From Halanaerobium praevalens DSM 2228 (GTDB taxonomy: Bacteria; Bacillota; Halanaerobiia; Halanaerobiales; Halanaerobiaceae): 64,000 nucleotides of DNA. The first letter of the stretch is position 1, and each line of letters opens with the position of its first letter. A program made the position numbers and the translations under genes. Positions 33,842 through 43,600 of this stretch are shown here, one piece after another. The notes beneath the pieces were generated by a model. That model was not told the DNA's origin, did no database searches, and saw only the letters and a program-made list of their open reading frames with translations. Where the stretch lies: assembly GCF_000165465.1 (NCBI RefSeq), contig NC_017455.1, forward strand, positions 186,001 through 250,000, written 5' to 3'.

Positions 33842-36800
33842 ATCTTTTAGCAATTATTTCAGCAGCAGGAACAGGAGCAGTTACTGGCTATTTAACAAAT
33901 AATCTGGCATTAAAAATGATTTTTAAGGAGTACGGCCCACTTGGGGGAGTGGTAGTTAAAACCAAAACTGAATTTATTGAAAGTATTTCAAAACTAGTAG
34001 AAAAAGATTTAATTAATCACCAAACTTTAGCAGCTCAATTTTCAGCTCCAGCTTTTCAAACAAATTTTAAGCAGACAACAGCTGATTTTTTAAATATTTA
34101 TTTAGTTAAACATAGTCAAAAATTAAAATTGGCTGAGATTAGTGGTTTTGAGAAAAACTATGAATTTTTAGCCGAGGCTGCTAGTAAAAGTTCAGCTGAA
34201 GCTGCAATTAAAACTGCTAAGAAATTAGAAGAAAAGGAATTAAAAGAAATAATATCTGAATCAAAACAGCAGCAATTATTAGTAGAAGCTAAAAATTTGT
34301 TTGTTAAAAAAGCTTGCTCAAATTCAAGTTTAGAAAAAATAATGCTTAATTTTGTTCAACAGCTGCAGGAGCAAAGTCTCAGAGATTTAATTGATCAAAA
34401 TATTTATTTAGAGCTTAAAGAAATTATGAAAAATTTAATAAATTATTTACAAATAAATCAAAGTAAGCTGCAAAATAGCAGCAAAAAAGAATTATTAACA
34501 AAACTAAAAGATTTATTTAAATTAGATCAAACTGGGCGCGAGCTAATCGAACAAATTCAAGCTTTAAGATTATCAGATTTAATTAAATCTGAGGCTGAGT
34601 TAAAAGAAATTACTGCTGAAGCTGAAATTTCTAAGCTTATTAAAGAAATACTGGTTAATTTGAAAATAGAAATTCAGAATTCTGAAATCTGTTTAGCAGA
34701 TTTAATGACAGAGGGAATTAAAAATGACTTTAGAGCTGATTTAGCAGTTTTGACTAAGGCAGGAACGAAAGAAATTTTAGCTTTTGTTGATTCGGAAAGT
34801 GAAAATTTAAATCAACTAATTTTGACAGCCGTAGAGGCAGAAATCGAAGCTAGTAGTGGTTTTCAAGCTATGAGCCGCCAAGGGATTTATAGTAAATATA
34901 AAGAAAATATAGAAGAATATGGTTTACCAATTACTCATCTGCAAACTTATCTTAAAAGCAAAATAAAATCTGACCAGCAAAAATTGGTCGAAAATTTGTT
35001 TGAAAAAATCAAAAATATTAATATAAATAGATTTTTAGACCAAGTTGATTTAGATAGTTTGTCCTTAAAGCTAGAACAATTATTCTTTGATTTCTATGCC
35101 GAAAATAATAATCAAAGATTGACTGAGATCTTTAGTGCTGATCTCTTTGAACAAAAAAAATTAACAGATAAATTACTTACACTCAGCTTGAATTTTGCTT
35201 CCCAAATTAGTGATGATCCTCAGGCAGTAGAAGTTTTAATTGATTATTTAATGAGTTTAAAATTAAAAACATTTGTTAAATCAGAGCAAATTAAAGCAGA
35301 TAAAAATAATTTAGTAAAGCCTTTAGCTGAATTTTTATTAGAAAAAGATAGCTTTTTAAAAGATTTTGCAGCTTTTCTTAATCAAAATTTCTTTGAGATT
35401 TTAAGCAAAGAATTTCAAAAATCACAATCTGAATTAGAAACTGAAGTAGAAAATCATTTTAAGAGTCAAGTTGATAAAATCGGTTCTAAAAAAGTTGAAT
35501 CCATTGTCCAACTAGTACCAAATCAGCCAGGTTCTGTTGCAGATTTAACTGAATCCATTACTACTTTCTTTTATAATAATTTACCTGAGCTTTTAGAAGG
35601 TCAAGTTGCAAAGGCAGCAGCAGCTAATCTAAATCAGCTTTCTGATCAAGAAGTCCAAAAAGCTATAGAAGATTTTATGGGTAAAGAATTAAAGCCTATT
35701 ACTTATTTGGGAGCTTTATTAGGAGCTTTAGCTGGAATTATATTTTCAGCTAGTGGAGCCGAAATGGCTATTTTACAGTCAGCCCCACTTTGGCTTGAGT
35801 ATTTGAGCTCAGCTCTTTTGTATGGTGGTGTAGGTTGGTTAACAAATGTTTTAGCAATTTGGATGATTTTTCATCCTTATCAAGAATATAATATTCTAGG
35901 TGCTAAAATACCTTTTACCCCAGGAGTTGTTGCCAAAAATAGAAGTCGTTTTGCTGATTCGATGGGGAAATTTGTAGAAAAAGAATTATTACAAGCTGAA
36001 ACAGCAGCTGAAATTATAGAAAATAATCGGGAAGCGATTAAAAGTAGAATTTTAGCTTATTTTGCAGCTAAAGATTATCAACAATTATTTAATTTAATTA
36101 ACTCAAAAAAAGATCTATTAGCAGCAGCTTTAATCAAAAAAATGAAACAATTATTAAAGCACTCAGATAACAGTGACTTTGAAAATTTAGTTTCTAAAGT
36201 TGAAAAAAGATTAGAGAAATTATTAGTTGAAAAAGTAGATGACTTAGATTTTGAAACTGAAATCAAAAGTTATTTAAAAGCAGAAAATAATTCTTTAGTA
36301 GAATTAAATTATTTTTTAACTTCTCAATTTAGTTTAGATAAACTAATAAACTCTTTAACAGGTAGTTATAGTTTTGAACTTAATTCGCTGCAGCTAAAGA
36401 AAATCATCGCAAATAAAGAACTTTATCCTTTATTTAGATTTATTTTGCCTAGTTTATTAAATAAAGAAATTAATTTTAAGTTAAAAGATTATGTTTTAGA
36501 TATTTTAAAACAAGATTCTAAACTTTATCTTGATCAAGGTCTAGATTTGCTGTGGCAAAAAGAAGCTGATTTAGCAAAAGCCATTAACTTTAAAAAAGAT
36601 GAAATTATAGAAAAGGAAAAAGAAAAAAAGGGTGGTTTGCTTAAAAATACAATGATTTCTGGTGCCATTTACATGGCTGATTTGGATCAGTTTGTAAATT
36701 CTGTGGTAGCTAGAGTTTTTGCTAAACTAAAAAATAATTATTTTGAACAAAAAAGAGAAAAATTAGAGAGTCATTATTTTAAATTATTAGAAAATCTGGC

Positions 36801-37584
36801 TCAAAAAGATTTGAATTTAGAAACTAATTTTAATTTAACTCAACTTTTAGCAAGTTTTTTTGCTTCTGAAAAAGGTGCAAAGCTGTTAAAAGAAGTTCTT
36901 TATTTAAGTGATGATCTTATAGCAGACTTAATTGAATTAATTTTAAAAGAAGATAGAAAAGATTTATTGGCACTTAATTTTGAACTGCAAGCAGAGGCAG
37001 TAGAATATCTAATTCAAGAACAGCTAAGTTTAGAACAAAAATTGCAACTTTTGCTTTTAATTAAAGATCTATTGACAGCCAAAAATTTGGCAGCTGAAAT
37101 TAGAAATTTATTAGAAAAACTTGATTTAGAAATATTGACTAAAGAAATCAAGTTATTAGTTAATAATTTAAAATTAATAGAAAATGAAAATTTAAAGAGT
37201 GATTTATTGGCTGAACTTAAAAAAAATGGTGCAGATTTATTAGAAACAGAAGCTTTTACAAGCTGGTTTCACGAATATTCAACAGCTGAAATTTCTAAAT
37301 TAGTTCAAAAAATAGCAAGAAAAATGGATAGAGATAGTTTAGAAGATCTGCTGATTTTATTTATAGAAGCTGGGATTGACAGTTTTAAAAATAATTCAGA
37401 GGCTTTACTCCAGAGCTTAGAATTAAAGAATTTAACAGCCGCTGAGGTTAGAAAAATGGATCCAGCTGAAATAGAAAGTCTTTTTAATGATTTTGCTGGT
37501 AAATATTTTAATCATTTAAAAGAATACGGCTGGTTTGGGGGAGTTTTTGGAGTGCTTCAATTATTAATTAGAACAATAATTTAA
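33832..37584 (+). CDS. Giant tandem DUF445 (YheB-like) membrane protein
   Basis: A 1250-residue protein made of two DUF445 units in tandem. Each starts with a membrane segment and the family pattern: GAVTGYLTNNLALKMIF near residue 18, and GGVGWLTNVLAIWMIFHPY near 665. In the second unit this is followed by IPFTPGVVAKNRSRFADSMG. Long acidic and Leu/Lys-rich helical arms follow each membrane part, with a last hydrophobic stretch at the C-terminus. Usual DUF445 proteins are about 400 residues. The function is unknown; envelope organisation is sometimes suggested. It overlaps corA by ten bases, so the two are probably made together. Confidence 0.85.
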   Translation: MALDLLAIISAAGTGAVTGYLTNNLALKMIFKEYGPLGGVVVKTKTEFIESISKLVEKDLINHQTLAAQFSAPAFQTNFKQTTADFLNIYLVKHSQKLKLAEISGFEKNYEFLAEAASKSSAEAAIKTAKKLEEKELKEIISESKQQQLLVEAKNLFVKKACSNSSLEKIMLNFVQQLQEQSLRDLIDQNIYLELKEIMKNLINYLQINQSKLQNSSKKELLTKLKDLFKLDQTGRELIEQIQALRLSDLIKSEAELKEITAEAEISKLIKEILVNLKIEIQNSEICLADLMTEGIKNDFRADLAVLTKAGTKEILAFVDSESENLNQLILTAVEAEIEASSGFQAMSRQGIYSKYKENIEEYGLPITHLQTYLKSKIKSDQQKLVENLFEKIKNININRFLDQVDLDSLSLKLEQLFFDFYAENNNQRLTEIFSADLFEQKKLTDKLLTLSLNFASQISDDPQAVEVLIDYLMSLKLKTFVKSEQIKADKNNLVKPLAEFLLEKDSFLKDFAAFLNQNFFEILSKEFQKSQSELETEVENHFKSQVDKIGSKKVESIVQLVPNQPGSVADLTESITTFFYNNLPELLEGQVAKAAAANLNQLSDQEVQKAIEDFMGKELKPITYLGALLGALAGIIFSASGAEMAILQSAPLWLEYLSSALLYGGVGWLTNVLAIWMIFHPYQEYNILGAKIPFTPGVVAKNRSRFADSMGKFVEKELLQAETAAEIIENNREAIKSRILAYFAAKDYQQLFNLINSKKDLLAAALIKKMKQLLKHSDNSDFENLVSKVEKRLEKLLVEKVDDLDFETEIKSYLKAENNSLVELNYFLTSQFSLDKLINSLTGSYSFELNSLQLKKIIANKELYPLFRFILPSLLNKEINFKLKDYVLDILKQDSKLYLDQGLDLLWQKEADLAKAINFKKDEIIEKEKEKKGGLLKNTMISGAIYMADLDQFVNSVVARVFAKLKNNYFEQKREKLESHYFKLLENLAQKDLNLETNFNLTQLLASFFASEKGAKLLKEVLYLSDDLIADLIELILKEDRKDLLALNFELQAEAVEYLIQEQLSLEQKLQLLLLIKDLLTAKNLAAEIRNLLEKLDLEILTKEIKLLVNNLKLIENENLKSDLLAELKKNGADLLETEAFTSWFHEYSTAEISKLVQKIARKMDRDSLEDLLILFIEAGIDSFKNNSEALLQSLELKNLTAAEVRKMDPAEIESLFNDFAGKYFNHLKEYGWFGGVFGVLQLLIRTII

Positions 37585-37597
37585 AGAGGTGAGAGAA

Positions 37598-38530
37598 TTG
37601 AAATTAAAACAAAAAATATTTTCGTTTATGATGATTATAATTTTTCTATTTGTTGGTGCTGGGGCAGTAAGTGCAGCTGGAGATACTGTAGTTGCAGTGA
37701 CTATTTTACCACAAATCGAAATGGTAAAAGCTGTGGCTGGAGATAGAGTAGAGGTTATAGAAATGATTCCACAAGGTTTTAGCCCTTCTAATTATGCTCC
37801 TTCTCCAGCTGAGATGAGGGCTTTTGATCAGGCAAGTATTTATTTTTCTATCGGAGTTCCAGCAGATATCCAAAATATTTTACCAAGAGCAGAGGCTAGA
37901 GATAATTTAAAAATTGTAAAGCTTTTTCAGGAAATTGAAAGTAAATATCCTCATCACTATTTTGGTGAGCCAGAGAGTGAAGAAAATGCTGATCATATTC
38001 ACGCTGATCATGGTCATAGTCATGCAGGAGGACGTGATCCCCACATTTGGCTTTCTCCAGCTAGAGCCCAAATGATGGTTAAATTAATTAGAGATCATTT
38101 AATTAATATTTTGCCAGAATATGAATTAGAATTTAAGCAAAATACTAAAAATTATTTAGAAAAAATTAATCAGATTGATCAAGCAAATAAAAAGCTATTA
38201 GCTTCTTATCAGGGCCAAAAAATACTTGTTTACCATCCTGCCTTTGGCTATTTTGTGGATCATTATGATTTAGAAATGATTGCTATTGAAGAGGCTGGTA
38301 AAGAACCAGGGCCTCGCTATTTAGAGCAAATTATTGAATTAGCTAAAAGTCAGCAGATAAAAACAGTTTTTCATCAGGCAGAAATTGATAGTAATAAAAC
38401 AAGAGCTGTAGCAGAAGAATTAGCTGGAAAGCGGGTTGAGCTTGATCCTTTGGCTAAAAATTATAGTGAAAATTTAAAATTGATGGCCCAAAAAATAGCA
38501 GCTGTGCTTGCAGAAAGAGCTGATAATTAG
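37598..38530 (+). CDS. Zinc-type ABC solute-binding protein (ZnuA-like)
   Basis: A 310-residue exported metal-binding protein of the cluster A-I family. The signal peptide ends near VSAA and has no lipobox. The His-rich loop HIHADHGHSHAGGRDPHIWL (about 143-162) and the downstream His (YHPAFGYFVDHY) and acidic residues are the zinc ligand pattern. Zinc is favoured over manganese because of the His loop. TTG 37598 is chosen because AAAGAGGTGAG lies before it; a GTG at 37589 falls inside that site. Confidence 0.88.
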   Translation: MKLKQKIFSFMMIIIFLFVGAGAVSAAGDTVVAVTILPQIEMVKAVAGDRVEVIEMIPQGFSPSNYAPSPAEMRAFDQASIYFSIGVPADIQNILPRAEARDNLKIVKLFQEIESKYPHHYFGEPESEENADHIHADHGHSHAGGRDPHIWLSPARAQMMVKLIRDHLINILPEYELEFKQNTKNYLEKINQIDQANKKLLASYQGQKILVYHPAFGYFVDHYDLEMIAIEEAGKEPGPRYLEQIIELAKSQQIKTVFHQAEIDSNKTRAVAEELAGKRVELDPLAKNYSENLKLMAQKIAAVLAERADN

Positions 38531-39303
38531 TGGATTATGCGGTTGAATTAAACAATGTGTCAGTTAAATATGGCTCTTTAGCTGCTTTGACAAATATTGA
38601 CTTGAAAGTTAGCGAGGGTTCTTTTTTAGGGATTATTGGTCCTAATGGTGGTGGCAAGACTACTCTTTTAAAAGTGGTTTTGGGTTTAATTGAAACTGAA
38701 AAAGGGGAAGTTAAAATTTTTGGTAATTCTTTAGCTCAAGCTGCTGATAAAATTGGTTATGTACCACAGATTTCTAATTTTGACCGGAATTTTCCAATTA
38801 GTGTTTTAGATGTGGTCTTAATGGCCAGACTTGAGGGTAAGTTAAAGTTTTTTCACAGCTATCAAAAAAAGGATTTAAAACAGGCTGAATCAGTCTTAAA
38901 AGAATTAAATTTATTTGAGTTAAAGGATAGACAGATTGGTAAACTCTCGGGTGGTCAACTGCAGCGGGTTTTAATTGCCCGTGCTTTGGCAGTAGAGCCA
39001 GAAATTTTACTTTTAGATGAACCAACAGCAAATGTAGATGCTAGTTCAACTGCAGAAATTTATAAGCTGCTGAAAAAGTTAAATCAAAATAAAACAATCA
39101 TTGTAGTGACTCACGATATGGCTGCAGTTTCTTCTTATTTTGATACTTTAGCTTGTTTAAATCAAAAATTATATCACCATGGAGATAAACATTTAGACCA
39201 AGAAACTACTGAACAAGTTTTTGGCTGTCCAGTCGATTTAATTGCTCATGGTCATCCACACCATGTTTTTGCTCCTCATGGAGAGGAGGTAAATAATGAT
39301 TAA
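38530..39303 (+). CDS. Zinc-type ABC ATPase (ZnuC-like)
   Basis: A 257-residue ATPase with GPNGGGKTT, the LSGGQLQRVLIAR signature, Walker B EILLLDEPTANVD and the VTHD switch. A His-rich tail (HGHPHHVFAPHGEE) may bind metal. The GTG start shares one base with the stop of the binding-protein gene. Confidence 0.92.
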   Translation: MDYAVELNNVSVKYGSLAALTNIDLKVSEGSFLGIIGPNGGGKTTLLKVVLGLIETEKGEVKIFGNSLAQAADKIGYVPQISNFDRNFPISVLDVVLMARLEGKLKFFHSYQKKDLKQAESVLKELNLFELKDRQIGKLSGGQLQRVLIARALAVEPEILLLDEPTANVDASSTAEIYKLLKKLNQNKTIIVVTHDMAAVSSYFDTLACLNQKLYHHGDKHLDQETTEQVFGCPVDLIAHGHPHHVFAPHGEEVNND

Positions 39304-40102
39304 GGCAATTTTTAATTATCAATTTATGCAAAATGCTTTTTTTGCTGGAATTTTAGCCAGTATAGTGTGTGGTTTGATTGGAACAATTGTTGTTGAAAAA
39401 AAATTAGTGATGTTAAGTGGTGGTATCGCTCATACTTCTTTTGGCGGGATTGGCCTGGGCTACCTTTTAAATATTGAACCAATTTATGGGGCCTTTACTT
39501 TTGCAATTGCGGCTTCCTTGGCCATAGCTAGAATTAGGCGGAAAATTGGTACAGGTTCAGATACATTAGTTGGAATGTTTTGGTCTTTAGGAATGTCATT
39601 AGGGGTTTTATTTATCGGTTTTACCCCAGGTTATCCACCTGATATCTCTTCTTATTTATTTGGTGATATTCTAACAGTTAGAAAAATGGATATCTGGTTA
39701 ATGGCAGCCTTAACTATTTTTATACTCCTGGCAATTACTAGCCTTTTTAATTATTGGAAAGCATATTTATTTGATGAAGAATTTTTGAGAGTTTTGGGAG
39801 TTAATTCTGTTCTTTTAGAGAATTTTTTATTTATTATGATCGCTTTAGCAATAGTTATTTTGATTAGAGTTGTGGGGATAGTACTTGTCATAGCTCTTTT
39901 GACTGCACCACCTGCAGCAGCTCGTTTATATACTGATAATTTGAAAAAAATTATGGCTTTAGCTATTCTCTTTGGTTTTATTTTTAGTTTTAGTGGTTTA
40001 ACTTTTTCTTATTATTTTGATTTACCTTCTGGAGCTGTAATAATTATTACAGCAGCTCTTTTCTATTTTATTTCTGTTTTAATTAAAGGAAGAAATAGTT
40101 AG
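39296..40102 (+). CDS. Zinc-type ABC permease (ZnuB-like)
   Basis: A 268-residue polytopic permease of the ABC-3 family: KKLVMLSGGIAHTSFGGIGLGY near the N-terminus and VGIVLVIALLTAPPAAARL in the coupling region. It overlaps the ATPase gene by eight bases. It is the last gene of the zinc operon. No clear terminator is seen in the roughly 180 bases before the cobalamin riboswitch. Confidence 0.92.
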   Translation: MIKAIFNYQFMQNAFFAGILASIVCGLIGTIVVEKKLVMLSGGIAHTSFGGIGLGYLLNIEPIYGAFTFAIAASLAIARIRRKIGTGSDTLVGMFWSLGMSLGVLFIGFTPGYPPDISSYLFGDILTVRKMDIWLMAALTIFILLAITSLFNYWKAYLFDEEFLRVLGVNSVLLENFLFIMIALAIVILIRVVGIVLVIALLTAPPAAARLYTDNLKKIMALAILFGFIFSFSGLTFSYYFDLPSGAVIIITAALFYFISVLIKGRNS

Positions 40103-40285
40103 AATTATGGGCTTGATTTCAAAAAGTGAGTAATATTCTGATATTTGATAATTAAAGTAGCTGGAGTTGATATTTGCTTTTTAGCAGGCTTTAAAGGCCC
40201 TTGTTATTTTGAGCTAAATATATTACAATAAATTCAAGCTTAAAATGAAATTTAAATATTTAAGCAAAATTGAATAATATTAAGA

Positions 40286-40500
40286 TAAAGGTTGCAGTTA
40301 TTAGCTTTCTGTTTTAAGTAAAGTTAATAATTGGATTAAAATGGGAAAGAGGTTAGATGCCTCTGCGGTCCCGCCGCCGTAAGGTTTAACAATAATTAAA
40401 ATTGCCACTGGGAAACTGGGAAGGCTAATTATTAAATTGAACCAAGCCGGAAGACCTGCCTTTATTTGTTAACGCCATTAACTCACGGGTTATGAGGGGG
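40286..40500 (+). promoter_or_regulatory. Cobalamin (adenosylcobalamin) riboswitch
   Basis: The order of conserved elements matches the B12 riboswitch. AAGGTTGC opens the element, then AAAATGGGAAAGAGGT, GCGGTCCCGCCGCCGTAA, GCCACTGGGAAACTGGGAAGGC (written 40404-40425), and the B12 box AAGCCGGAAGACCTGCC at 40444-40460. A kissing-loop candidate near 40475-40500 follows. A terminator precedes the nrdD ribosome binding site. Cobalamin should therefore switch off the cobalamin-independent class III ribonucleotide reductase. Confidence 0.93.
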
Positions 40501-40598
40501 TGTTGAAGAGATTTATTTAAAGTAATTTAGCTTATTTATATTTTTAGTTAATAAGCTGTTAATTTTAAATAAAATTCTGACAACTAATTTGAATATTA

Positions 40599-40637
40599 AT
40601 CCCTTTCGTGAAAAACAAGCGAAGGGGATTTTTTTAT
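40599..40637 (+). terminator. Riboswitch terminator before nrdD
   Basis: AATCCCTTTCG pairs with CGAAGGGGATT and is followed by seven T, 55 bases before the start codon. Confidence 0.88.
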
Positions 40638-40691
40638 TTGCTCCCGAATTTTAAAATTAAAGGCGAAAATTTAAAAAACAGGAGGCAATTA

Positions 40692-43600
40692 ATGAGTTTA
40701 GTTTATGTACGCAAAAGAAATGGTCAGCAAGTAAAGTTTAAATTAAATAAAATTGAAAAGGCAGTTAACAAAGCTGCAGCTTCAGTTGGCAGAAACGAGG
40801 GCCAAATTGCTGTAAAAATAGCAGCTGAGGTTTTAGCTTATTTAAAAATTTTCTTTGAAAATGAAAATAATAATTTGGTAGAAGTTGAGCAGATTCAGGA
40901 TTTAGTTGAAAAGGTATTAATTGAAAAAGGTTATGCAGAAATTGCAAAAGCATATATTCTTTATCGCGAACAGCACAGTAAATTTAGAAATAGTAAAAAG
41001 CTTTTGGCAGATGCTGTAAATATCATGGATGATTATTTAGATCGTAGTGATTGGAAGGTAAATGAAAATTCAAATATGAGTTATTCTCTGCAGGGTTTAA
41101 ATAATTATATTGCTTCAGAGGTGACTAGTCAGTATTGGTTGCAGGAAATTTACCCCCAAAAAGCGGCAGAATTACATAATAGTGGTGATTTACATATTCA
41201 TGATTTGAGTAATTTAAGTGTTTATTGTTGTGGTTGGGACTTAGAGGATCTTTTGCGAACTGGGTTTAGAGGAGTTCAAACTAAAATTGAAAGTAGAGCC
41301 CCTAAACACTTAAAAACAGCCCTGGGACAAATTGTAAACTTTTTGTATACATTACAGGGAGAGAGTTCAGGTGCTCAGGCCTTCTCCAATTTTGATACCT
41401 ATCTGGCTCCATTTATAGCCTATGATGGGCTTAATTATAAAGAAGTTAAGCAGGCTATGCAGGAGTTTTTATTTAATATGAATGTTCCCACAAGAGTTGG
41501 ATTTCAGAGTCCTTTTACAAATATAACGATGGATCTTAAAGTGCCAAGCTATCTTAAAAATAAACCTGTTATAATTGGCGGTCAGTATCAAAAAAGGTGC
41601 TATGGAGAATTTCAGCCAGAAATGGAAATGTTAAACCGTGCCTTTGCTGAGCTAATGATGGAAGGTGATGCTAAAGGGAGAATGTTTTCATTTCCAATCC
41701 CTACTTATAATATAACTGAAGATTTTGAGTGGGAAAATGAAAAGCTGGATCCTGTCTGGGAGATGACAGCTAAATTTGGGATACCATATTTTTCCAATTT
41801 TATCAATTCCGATATGGATCCTGAAGATGCAAGGAGTATGGCAATACTTGGTGCTCAGGAAGTTATTTATAAAAATCAACACGGTAATATCGCAAAGAAT
41901 GAAATAAGAGAGCTTGTCAATAATTGGATTGAAGCACCAAAAAACAAAAAACCAGATTATAAAATGTTAATGGATGGAAAATTTGTTGATATTATTGATA
42001 TGTTTGAAGTACCTTATCAAAACTATTCTACTTATATAAATATAGAATTGGAAAATGGATATAAACAAAGTTTTTCATATGAACACAAATGTGCAGTTGT
42101 AAGAAATGGTGAGTTTAAAGAAGTTGAAAGTCAGGATCTCTTAGTTGGAGATGAATTTTTGTTATCAAAAAAAGCTTATAGTCAAAGTTTTATAGGAAAC
42201 TATAAATCTGGTAAGATTTTGGGTTATTATCTTGGAAAAGGGTGGATAAATTATCATAGTCAAGGGGAAATTTGTTTTGCCATAAATAGCAATAGAAAAG
42301 ATATTGTTAATGAAATAAAAAATTATTTCAATGAAATAGCCTGTAAGGTTAAGATTGAAAAAATTGATGCAGACAGCATTTATAAAATTAATGTTTATGG
42401 AAAACAGGCTGTTGGATTTGTCACAGACTACATTAGAGGTAAAAAAGCGACTACAAAAAGATTAAATAATTTTGTCTGGAATAGCTCAGTAAAGTTTAGA
42501 ACAGGAATTGTTGATGGGCTTTATGAAACAGATGGTCATAAGAATAATAATATTCTTTTCCACACAACTAATAAAAAGCTTGCTGAAGATTTAATTACTC
42601 TTGCTAATACTATTGGAAAAAGATTAAAATATAGAGAAAACAATAAAAACACCAGATATTTTAAGCAAGATAGATCTGACAAAGAAATTTTTACAAGTTA
42701 TGAACTAAAATTCACAGATGATTATAATACCTTCAAATTAGATAATAGTAATTTTGATTTAGTTAAAATTAAAAATCTAAGACAAATAGGTACCAAAACA
42801 GATACAGTATATAATTTTACTGTAGATACCAGCCGCCATCTTTATGAGCTGCCCAATGGAATAATAACTCATCAATGCTGCAGGTTGAGACTGGATAACA
42901 AAGAACTCCGCAAAAGAGGTGGCGGCTTATTTGGAGCTAATCCTCTAACAGGCAGCTTGGGTGTAATTACTCTAAATCTGCCCCGGATCGGTTATCAGGT
43001 AGAGACTAAAGAAGAATTTGTGGAGAGAGTATATTATCTGATGGATCAGGCCAAAGAAAGCTTAGAAGTTAAACGCAGAGTGTTAGAAACATTAACGGAA
43101 CAGGGATTATATCCCTATGCGAAATTTTATTTGAGAGATATTAAAAAACGCTTTGAGCAGTACTGGAAAAATCACTTTAATACAATTGGAATAAATGGAA
43201 TGAATGAGGCTCTGCTCAATTTTATGGGGCAAGATATTTCGACTCCCAAGGGACAGCAGTTTGCTGAAGCAGTAATGAACAAAATGAGAGAGCGGCTGCA
43301 GCAGTATCAAAAAGAAACAGATAATTTATATAATCTGGAGGCAACTCCGGCTGAGAGTACAGCTTATCGCTTTGCTCGTCTAGATAGAGAAAAATTTGGG
43401 AATCAAATAATTGCTGCCAATCAAGAGCGGGTAGTAAAAGAAGCTGCAGATCCTTATTACACCAATTCGACCCAGCTGCCAGTAGGCTTAACAGATGATA
43501 TTTTTACAGCTTTAGAACTGCAGGATGAACTACAGTCACTTTATTCTGGGGGTACAGTTTTCCACGGATTTTTAGGAGAAAAAATAGACTCTATTACAGC

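Noticed and set aside
40608-40691. N-terminal extension of NrdD starting at GTG 40608
   Set aside because: It would start inside the riboswitch terminator, has no ribosome binding site, and the added residues do not resemble NrdD. ATG 40692 has AGGAGG before it.
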